Shown here piece by piece: positions 1 to 4,985 of a stretch of DNA of 9,984 bases. The notes beneath the pieces were generated by a model, which was given only the letters and a program-made list of their open reading frames with translations, had not been told where the DNA came from and did not search any database. Position 1 is the stretch's first letter, and the number at the start of each line of letters is the position of its first letter. This stretch comes from an uncultured Opitutales bacterium (GTDB lineage: Bacteria; Verrucomicrobiota; Verrucomicrobiia; Opitutales; UBA2995): positions 1 to 9,984 of the forward strand of contig CALGUT010000106.1 of assembly GCA_937920335.1 (NCBI GenBank). The letters are read 5' to 3'. Position numbers and translations under genes: made by a program.

Positions 1-1328
1 GGATTAATCAGGTTTAAAAACGCATACGGCAAATAAGCGAACGGGTTGACCAATAAAAACGCCATCATGGTTGCGCCGCAGGTGTTCCAGGGAATGAGTG
101 GTGATGTGAGCGTTCCCGCATCTTCAAGGCAGCGAGACAAATTTTTCGCTGCGAGTCCGGAATCCTCGAACGCTTTTTTATACATCCGCCCCGGCACAAT
201 AATCGACAAATACTGATCCGGAGCCAACACGTTCATTCCGATACAGGTGGCAATCGTTGTTGCAACCAGTCGACCCGTCGAAGTCGCAAATTTTAGAATC
301 CAAGATGAGATCGCACTCAGCATTCCGGTTCCTTCCATGATCCCCCCGTAAGCCATCGCACATATTATGAGCGAGATCGTCCACATCATACTGTCAATCC
401 CACCACGGGACAACAACTCGTCGATCCGCTCAACTCCGGTTTCAGATACATACCCACCTTGCATAACAGAGAACATGGTACCAACTGAGATATCTTGCGT
501 AATGATGCCAAGTAACGCTCCAGCGAAGCCTCCAGCAAGTAGTGAAGGCAAGGCCGGTATCCGAAAGATGATCATAACCAACACTAACATTGGCGCTAAC
601 AATAAGAGCGGTGAAAGATTAAATAGCGTATTCAGGGTACTCCCCAACTGCTCGACGCTCTCCAAGCTAGCAGCTTCTCCGGAAATTCGAGCTCCCAAGA
701 TCGCATAGAGTATCAACGCGATGACCAAACTTGGAACCGTCGTAAACAGCATGTGTTTGATATGCTCAATGAGCTCTGCACCAGCGACAGCCGGAGCGAG
801 GTTCGTCGTATCAGAAAGCGGAGACAGTTTATCGCCAAAATAGGCACCCGATACGATCGCACCAGCGATCATTTCCAGTGGTAGACCAAGCCCCTGTCCG
901 ATTCCAATCAAGGCGACGCCAATAGTGCCCGCCGTTGACCAGGAACTACCAGTAGCAAACGAAACCACCGCGCAAATCAGGCAGGTTGCCACCAGAAAAT
1001 AGCTGGGGGACAAGATCTTCAATCCGTAGAAAATCATAAGCGGCACAATACCACTCGCCACCCAGGTTCCAATCAGTATGCCAATCGCAATCAGTATGAG
1101 AATCGCGGGCATAGATATAGAAATCCCTTTTACGATTGCCTCTTGAAGCTCCTTCCAACCGAAACCGAATCGGACCCCAATCAAAGCTGCGACTGCAGAA
1201 GCTAGAATCAATGGTAGATGAGGATCAGCCCCTAAATAAAAAATCCCCGTAAAGAGAAAGACGATAAGACAGACTACCGGAATGAGCGCACTTCCAAGGT
1301 TCGGAGACTTTTGAATGGTTGATGACAT
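1..1328 (-). CDS. nhaC: NhaC-family Na+/H+ antiporter, C-terminal end cut off by the window edge
   Basis: The frame opens with ATG at 1328 and stays open for 442 codons to the left edge. The translation is highly hydrophobic, with many membrane segments. Family landmarks are clear: GTWVASGIVPLMIFYGLKIL near residues 87-106, FATGSSWSTAGTIGVAL near 124-140, GDKLSPLSDTTNLAPA near 165-180, then APDQY and finally SPLIPWNTCGATMMA followed by YLPY. These are typical of the NhaC branch of the ion transporter superfamily, which exchanges cytoplasmic Na+ for H+ across the inner membrane. The visible part ends in the conserved tail, so probably only a few tens of residues are missing. The start is supported by a hydrophilic N-terminus followed at once by the first membrane helix. 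The upstream ribosome site (GGGA) is weak. Malate/lactate-type antiport (MleN-like) is an alternative substrate class that sequence alone cannot exclude. Confidence 0.93.
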   Translation of the reverse strand, partial: MSSTIQKSPNLGSALIPVVCLIVFLFTGIFYLGADPHLPLILASAVAALIGVRFGFGWKELQEAIVKGISISMPAILILIAIGILIGTWVASGIVPLMIFYGLKILSPSYFLVATCLICAVVSFATGSSWSTAGTIGVALIGIGQGLGLPLEMIAGAIVSGAYFGDKLSPLSDTTNLAPAVAGAELIEHIKHMLFTTVPSLVIALILYAILGARISGEAASLESVEQLGSTLNTLFNLSPLLLLAPMLVLVMIIFRIPALPSLLAGGFAGALLGIITQDISVGTMFSVMQGGYVSETGVERIDELLSRGGIDSMMWTISLIICAMAYGGIMEGTGMLSAISSWILKFATSTGRLVATTIATCIGMNVLAPDQYLSIIVPGRMYKKAFEDSGLAAKNLSRCLEDAGTLTSPLIPWNTCGATMMAFLLVNPFAYLPYAFLNLIN

Positions 1329-1469
1329 AGAGTCCCATCAACCAAACGAATATTTAAAGAGTTGTCGAGGTCCTGAAAACGTCGGACAAACTACCCTACA
1401 GATCTTAGGTTTTGACCCGCTGCAACATGTCCTACTAAGTTCACCTATTCGTAATTAACCCCGACCCAT
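1329..1469. promoter_or_regulatory. Divergent intergenic region between antiporter and lactonase-like gene
   Basis: These 141 bases lie between two genes that start in opposite directions, so they should hold both promoters. An AT-rich stretch at 1349-1360 (AATATTTAAAGA) could supply a -10 region for the leftward gene, but I cannot assign -35/-10 pairs with confidence. No Shine-Dalgarno sequence is visible before the rightward ATG at 1470. The right part contains a 12-base word that recurs at 4903-4914. Confidence 0.4.
1430..1441 (+). repeat. Copy 1 of a 12-base intergenic word TCCTACTAAGTT
   Basis: The word TCCTACTAAGTT occurs here 28 bases before the lactonase-like start codon and again at 4903-4914 before the 898-residue gene. 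In both places it follows ACAT closely. A CTTAG at 1404-1408 is complementary to the CTAAG inside the word, so a weak hairpin is possible. Function unknown. Confidence 0.5.
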
Positions 1470-2483
1470 ATGAGAAAGACCATCCTACTAGTCACAACAC
1501 TTCTATACGCCCTACAAATTCACGCTCAGGATTCCACCAATTTCCCAACGTTGGGGAAGATCAAACAACATCACCGGGACTTGGAGAAACTGATAGATGT
1601 AGATACACCGATTGAGGTTATCACTTCAGGCTTCACTTGGTCGGAAGGTCCAGCGTGGAACAAAGAGGGACAGTTTTTAGTGTTTTCCGAAATCCCAAGT
1701 AACACCGTTATGAAATGGGTGGAAGGCGAAGGCGTCAGTAAATGGTTTTCTCCATCCGGCTACACAGGACTAACCGACTATGGCCAGGAACCCGGTAGCA
1801 ACGGGCTCATGTTCGACCCCGATGGTCAGCTCATTTCCTGCGAGCACGGTGACCGCCGCCTATCCATCATGATCAAAGACGGTGGTAAAAAGACGCTGGC
1901 TGATAACTACAACGGCAAACGCTTCAACAGTCCGAATGATGTCACTCGGGCGCCCAACGGAAATTTATATTTCACAGACCCACCTTATGGTCTACCTGAC
2001 CGATTCGAAGATCCACGGCGCGATATGGACTACTGCGGCGTCTATCTTCTACGACCATCGGGCGAGGTTATTCTACTCACGAAAGAAATCGAACGGCCCA
2101 ACGGCATCGGTTTGTCACCAGACGGAACTACTCTCTACGTAGCCCAGTCTCACCCCGACCAACCCACTATTACATCGTTTCCTATCAAATCGGACGGTAC
2201 TGTCGGGGACGGAACGTTATTCTACGACGCATCACCCCAGCAAGGCCCCGGAATTAAGGGCAACCCTGATGGATTGAAAGTCGATGAGCACGGTAACCTA
2301 TGGGCATCAGGCCCTGGCGGAATACTCATTCTCAATGCCAAGGGTAAATTACTCGGTCATATTCAAACCGGTGAAGCGACGAGCAATTGCGCGTTCGGTG
2401 GTCCAGATGGATCACAACTCTACATCACCGCAGACACCTACATTCTAAGAGTTCAAACCAAGGTCAAAGGACTCGGATTCTAA
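1470..2483 (+). CDS. Exported SMP-30/gluconolactonase-like beta-propeller protein
   Basis: A 337-residue protein with a signal peptide: basic MRK, a hydrophobic stretch to about residue 17 and a likely cleavage after A19 (IHA/Q). The rest fits the six-bladed SMP-30/gluconolactonase/LRE propeller. Blade motifs are WSEGPAW (57-63), SNGLMFDPDGQL (110-121), FNSPNDV (152-158) with NGNLYFTDPPYG, NGIGLSPDGTTLYVAQS (211-227) and GNPDGLKVDEHGNLW (264-278). By comparison with the family, the divalent metal would be bound by E59, N156 and D267, all present. Members hydrolyse sugar lactones such as glucono-1,5-lactone; the true substrate here is unknown, and export suggests periplasmic use. No Shine-Dalgarno sequence precedes the ATG. 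The signal peptide begins immediately at this ATG, which supports the start. The gene converges on the aldo/keto reductase with only 5 bases between stop codons and no room for a terminator. Confidence 0.92.
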   Translation: MRKTILLVTTLLYALQIHAQDSTNFPTLGKIKQHHRDLEKLIDVDTPIEVITSGFTWSEGPAWNKEGQFLVFSEIPSNTVMKWVEGEGVSKWFSPSGYTGLTDYGQEPGSNGLMFDPDGQLISCEHGDRRLSIMIKDGGKKTLADNYNGKRFNSPNDVTRAPNGNLYFTDPPYGLPDRFEDPRRDMDYCGVYLLRPSGEVILLTKEIERPNGIGLSPDGTTLYVAQSHPDQPTITSFPIKSDGTVGDGTLFYDASPQQGPGIKGNPDGLKVDEHGNLWASGPGGILILNAKGKLLGHIQTGEATSNCAFGGPDGSQLYITADTYILRVQTKVKGLGF

Positions 2484-2488
2484 GCCCG

Positions 2489-3505
2489 CTACCAGCGATA
2501 CTTGCTAGCCCGAAAATCAGAAAAGTCTTTTTGGTAATAAGGGGTTACATGTTCACCAGGCGCAACGATTGTATCAACGACCGAATTATCTTCTTCAGTA
2601 ATTTCAACCTCCAACGCGCGAAGATAGGTATTTAATTGGTCCATGGTTCTAGGTCCGATGATCGGGCTAGTCACTCCACGTTGGGCAAGCACCCAGGCGG
2701 TCGAAAACTCCGCTACAGGGACCCCTTTCTCTTGTGCGTACTGCGCCACTTTTTTCGCAGCAGCCAATCCCCTGTCATCGAAGCGCATTTCTTGCTGCCA
2801 CGCAACTTTTTCGGCATAACGGGTACCCTTGGGCGCTGCATTACCCACCGTGTATTTACCCGACAGCAAGCCACCCGCCAACGGTCCGAATGGCATTAAC
2901 GCGACCCCATACGTTTCCGCCATTGGAATTAAATCTCGTTCGATCCGGCGATCGAGAATCATGTAGGGTGGTTGCTCGCTAATAAAGCGATTGAGGCCCA
3001 GTTCTTTTGAAGCCCATAGAGATTCGACAAACTTCCAGGACATAAAAAAACTGCTCCCGATATACCTGACTTTCCCTGCACGTATGAGGTCGTCAAGGGC
3101 ACGAAGAGATTCATCAATAGCAGTTTCGGATCTCGGTCGGTGAAGTTGATAAAGATCAATCACGTCCGTTTTTAGCCGTCGCAAGCTGGCCTCGCACTGT
3201 TCGATAATATGTCGTCGAGACAATCCTTCCTGATTAGGATCATCGTCTGCCATAACGCCATGCACCTTAGTCGCTAATACTATCCGATTTCGTTTTCCGT
3301 TTCTCTTTAACGCTTCTCCTACCACCTCCTCGCTCTTACCCCGCGAGTACACATTCGCAGTATCGAGAAAGTTAATACCTTCATCGATCGCCCGATCAAT
3401 AATGGCGAACGAATCCTCCGGACTCGTTTTGCCACCAAAATTCATGCACCCCAAACAAAGTGGGCTGACTTTTACGCCCGTTCTACCGAATAATTTATAA
3501 TCCAT
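2489..3505 (-). CDS. Aldo/keto reductase
   Basis: A 338-residue cytoplasmic NAD(P)H-dependent oxidoreductase of the aldo/keto reductase superfamily, expected to form a TIM barrel. The N-terminus MDYKLFGRTGVKVSPLCLGC is typical. The catalytic tetrad is complete: D48 (NFLDTA), Y53 (NVYSRGKSEE), K80 (LATK) and H112 (YQLHRP). The stretch IDESLRALDDLIRAGKVRYI follows, then EQPPYMILDRR, the cofactor-region segment MPFGPLAGGLLSGKY, and a late IIGPRTMDQL phosphate-binding segment. The length fits the non-metabolic, general-stress-type branch of the family (Tas/YhdN-like). The substrate cannot be read from sequence. It lies 32 bases downstream of the zinc-ribbon gene on the same strand, probably cotranscribed with it. 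GAAGG, 4 bases before ATG, is a good ribosome site but sits partly inside a palindrome. Confidence 0.94.
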   Translation of the reverse strand: MDYKLFGRTGVKVSPLCLGCMNFGGKTSPEDSFAIIDRAIDEGINFLDTANVYSRGKSEEVVGEALKRNGKRNRIVLATKVHGVMADDDPNQEGLSRRHIIEQCEASLRRLKTDVIDLYQLHRPRSETAIDESLRALDDLIRAGKVRYIGSSFFMSWKFVESLWASKELGLNRFISEQPPYMILDRRIERDLIPMAETYGVALMPFGPLAGGLLSGKYTVGNAAPKGTRYAEKVAWQQEMRFDDRGLAAAKKVAQYAQEKGVPVAEFSTAWVLAQRGVTSPIIGPRTMDQLNTYLRALEVEITEEDNSVVDTIVAPGEHVTPYYQKDFSDFRASKYRW

Positions 3506-3510
3506 AATAC

Positions 3511-3527
3511 CTTCAATCTAATTGAAG
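3511..3527 (-). promoter_or_regulatory. Perfect 7-3-7 palindrome overlapping the ribosome site of the aldo/keto reductase
   Basis: CTTCAAT, three bases, ATTGAAG: both 7-base arms match exactly. Read on the minus strand, the 3' arm ends in GAAG, which forms most of the GAAGG Shine-Dalgarno sequence 4 bases before the reductase ATG. It could be an RNA hairpin that masks the ribosome site, or a small DNA operator. The stem is AT-rich and short, so the RNA hairpin alone would be only moderately stable. Confidence 0.55.
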
Positions 3528-3537
3528 TTAGTAACTC

Positions 3538-4224
3538 CTAGCGATCAAGTTCTCCTGATACTGGAGTATCCTCGATTCCTAAAGTTTTTTCTATTTCCTG
3601 TTCGATATAGAGCGCATGGTCGGCACTTTCAAGACCCGACACCAATTTGTGGTCCTTATCCTCTGTATCCTGGTAGCGTACTTCGTAGGTATAACGGGTC
3701 CCGTTCTTTCCACGGTGAACTTTCTCCTGAGTGAAGATCTGCTGGATACTACCTAAAGGAATCAGTTTTCGCCCCGGCCACGGTAGCGGTTTGTGAAATA
3801 TCCTAAGGTCTCTAAAACTGATTTGTATATGCGTCTGATTTATAAAACTGCAGATCAACAAATAGGTCAGGCCTACTCCAACAGCCCCATGGATCGTTCC
3901 AAACGCCGCCATTGCCCACTGCTGCTGGCTAATAGCGATACCAAACCAAACCACCATAAACCCGTCCCAAAAGATACAAAAGACCAACAATGCATAGACT
4001 TTAGGCGAAAACCATTTTCGGACTATCTCGAGCCCATCCATCGTTGATTGAAGAGCAATATTCTTGGGGGCCTGAACTTCCCGGCGAGCGATCGGTGCGG
4101 AGTTATCGATCTGACTTCTAAAATCGAAAACCGCATTACACTTCAGACACTTGGCCATATTCGTATCCAAATTTACCTCCGAAGCAGGAATCGGCTCACG
4201 ACAGCGTTTACAATGTATATCCAT
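3538..4224 (-). CDS. Zinc-ribbon, two-TM membrane protein of unknown function
   Basis: A 228-residue protein I do not recognise as a named family. Four parts are visible. Residues 1-35 form a zinc ribbon with C5-x2-C8 and C26-x2-C29. A polar linker follows to about residue 70. Two hydrophobic helices lie near 76-98 and 103-127, joined by a very short turn (SQQQW). A C-terminal soluble region (about 130-228) has alternating strands: ISFRDLRIFHKPLPWPGRKL, then IPLGSIQQIFTQEK, TRYTYEVRYQDTED and HKLVSGLES, ending in a helix. That region resembles the PH-like domain seen in some bacterial membrane proteins, but this is a fold guess. With both termini cytoplasmic, ribbon and C-terminal domain would face the same side. 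It heads a two-gene unit with the aldo/keto reductase. The start is chosen because the ribbon begins at once; the ribosome site is weak. Confidence 0.85.
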   Translation of the reverse strand: MDIHCKRCREPIPASEVNLDTNMAKCLKCNAVFDFRSQIDNSAPIARREVQAPKNIALQSTMDGLEIVRKWFSPKVYALLVFCIFWDGFMVVWFGIAISQQQWAMAAFGTIHGAVGVGLTYLLICSFINQTHIQISFRDLRIFHKPLPWPGRKLIPLGSIQQIFTQEKVHRGKNGTRYTYEVRYQDTEDKDHKLVSGLESADHALYIEQEIEKTLGIEDTPVSGELDR

Positions 4225-4249
4225 ATAAAGTAACTCTCAGGATTCATTA

Positions 4250-4264
4250 TTAACGTAACGTTAA
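4250..4264. promoter_or_regulatory. Small palindrome TTAACG-TAA-CGTTAA in a divergent gap
   Basis: Two exact 6-base inverted arms with a 3-base spacer lie 26 bases upstream of the zinc-ribbon gene and 66 bases upstream of the cupin gene. Position and symmetry suit an operator for a dimeric regulator acting on one or both divergent genes. The chance of such a short palindrome arising randomly is not negligible. No regulator gene is nearby. Confidence 0.4.
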
Positions 4265-4330
4265 AGAAAGGCTCGGTCCAAGCAAATTCTGCCTTTGATT
4301 CCGCCTCAAACCGGTTAACCTGCTTTCACA

Positions 4331-4816
4331 ATGGATAAGATCAACGAACTAAACGTCGCGAAACAACACCGCAAATCCCCCAAGGGTGCATTCGAAATGT
4401 ACCGTCAACATGTGTCAGTTGCTATGCGGGGAGGAGAAACCTATTCCACGGGGCCCTGGGAAGGTGGCCCACCATTTGACGTTGAAGTCACGACCCTACC
4501 TCCAGGAAAGAAAAACTATCCTTACCATTCTCATGCATCATCATGGGAATATTATATCATCTTGTCAGGAACCGGGAAATTCAGAGATAACGACAATCAA
4601 TGGCATGAAGTCGGACCTGGAGACCACATCCAGTGTCCGACAAAAGAGGCCCATCAGATATGGAATGACGGTACGGAACCATTGGTTTTCTACGTCATTG
4701 CCAACAACTGTGAAGTTGAAGTCGCCCATTACCCTGACAGCGGAAAGACACTGATCCTTCCAGATGGTAAGCTTGGGTATCTGGAGGAAACTGGTTACTA
4801 CGATAAAGAAGAGTAA
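4331..4816 (+). CDS. Single-domain cupin protein
   Basis: A 161-residue cytoplasmic protein built around one cupin barrel. Cupin motif 1 reads G59-x6-H66-S-H68-x4-E73-x6-G80, and motif 2 runs from G95-P-G through CPTKEAHQIWN with H108. The metal-binding set would therefore be H66, H68, E73 and H108, all present, so metal binding is likely. The segment after motif 2 (LVFYVIANN) completes the barrel. A tail with PDGKLGYLEETGYYDKEE is acidic. Small cupins of this kind include sugar isomerases, dioxygenases and simple binding proteins; nothing here decides among them. The gene is divergent from the zinc-ribbon gene and stands 169 bases ahead of the 898-residue gene. No Shine-Dalgarno sequence is seen before ATG. 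Confidence 0.9.
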   Translation: MDKINELNVAKQHRKSPKGAFEMYRQHVSVAMRGGETYSTGPWEGGPPFDVEVTTLPPGKKNYPYHSHASSWEYYIILSGTGKFRDNDNQWHEVGPGDHIQCPTKEAHQIWNDGTEPLVFYVIANNCEVEVAHYPDSGKTLILPDGKLGYLEETGYYDKEE

Positions 4817-4856
4817 CCCGCAGGAGAGGGCGACTCCGAGGATTCTAGTTCAAAAA

Positions 4857-4928
4857 TAAGTAAAAAGGACCAGCCCCCTAGGCGACCGCTTGTTAGGGAC
4901 ATTCCTACTAAGTTATCCCTTTTACTTA
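4857..4928. repeat. 72-base imperfect inverted repeat between cupin gene and actin-like/PEGA gene
   Basis: Arms 4857-4869 and 4916-4928 pair over 13 positions with a single A-C mismatch (4866/4919). Inside, CCCTA at 4876-4880 can pair with TAGGG at 4894-4898, giving a nested structure. It is followed by GCTTTAAAA, so it could slow or end transcription from the cupin gene. It could instead be a small palindromic element or a structured leader of the next gene. A typical compact GC-rich terminator stem with a U-run is not present. Confidence 0.5.
4903..4914 (+). repeat. Copy 2 of the 12-base intergenic word TCCTACTAAGTT
   Basis: Exact match to 1430-1441, here 71 bases before the start codon at 4986 and inside the loop side of the 4857-4928 inverted repeat. 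Just upstream, GGACATTCC forms a tiny palindrome that overlaps the word. Confidence 0.5.
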
Positions 4929-4985
4929 GCTTTAAAACCGCAGCCTTCCTCGCTGCATTAACTAGACATCCATTTCCTCAGTCAC

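Noticed and set aside
367..708. 113-codon plus-strand frame inside the antiporter gene
   Set aside because: It is antisense to conserved NhaC sequence and its translation is low-quality Ser/Pro/Asn-rich, as expected of a shadow.
1362..1390. TTGTC...GACAA inverted repeat in the divergent gap at the left
   Set aside because: Five-base arms with a long spacer and mismatched flanks; expected by chance.
4386..4754. 122-codon plus-strand frame overlapping the cupin gene
   Set aside because: It lies wholly inside a gene with complete cupin motifs, in another frame, and its translation shows no recognisable pattern.
4940..4956. GCAGC/GCTGC hairpin as an intrinsic terminator of the cupin gene
   Set aside because: Only 5 pairs with a 7-base loop and no T-run after it; too weak to call as a terminator.
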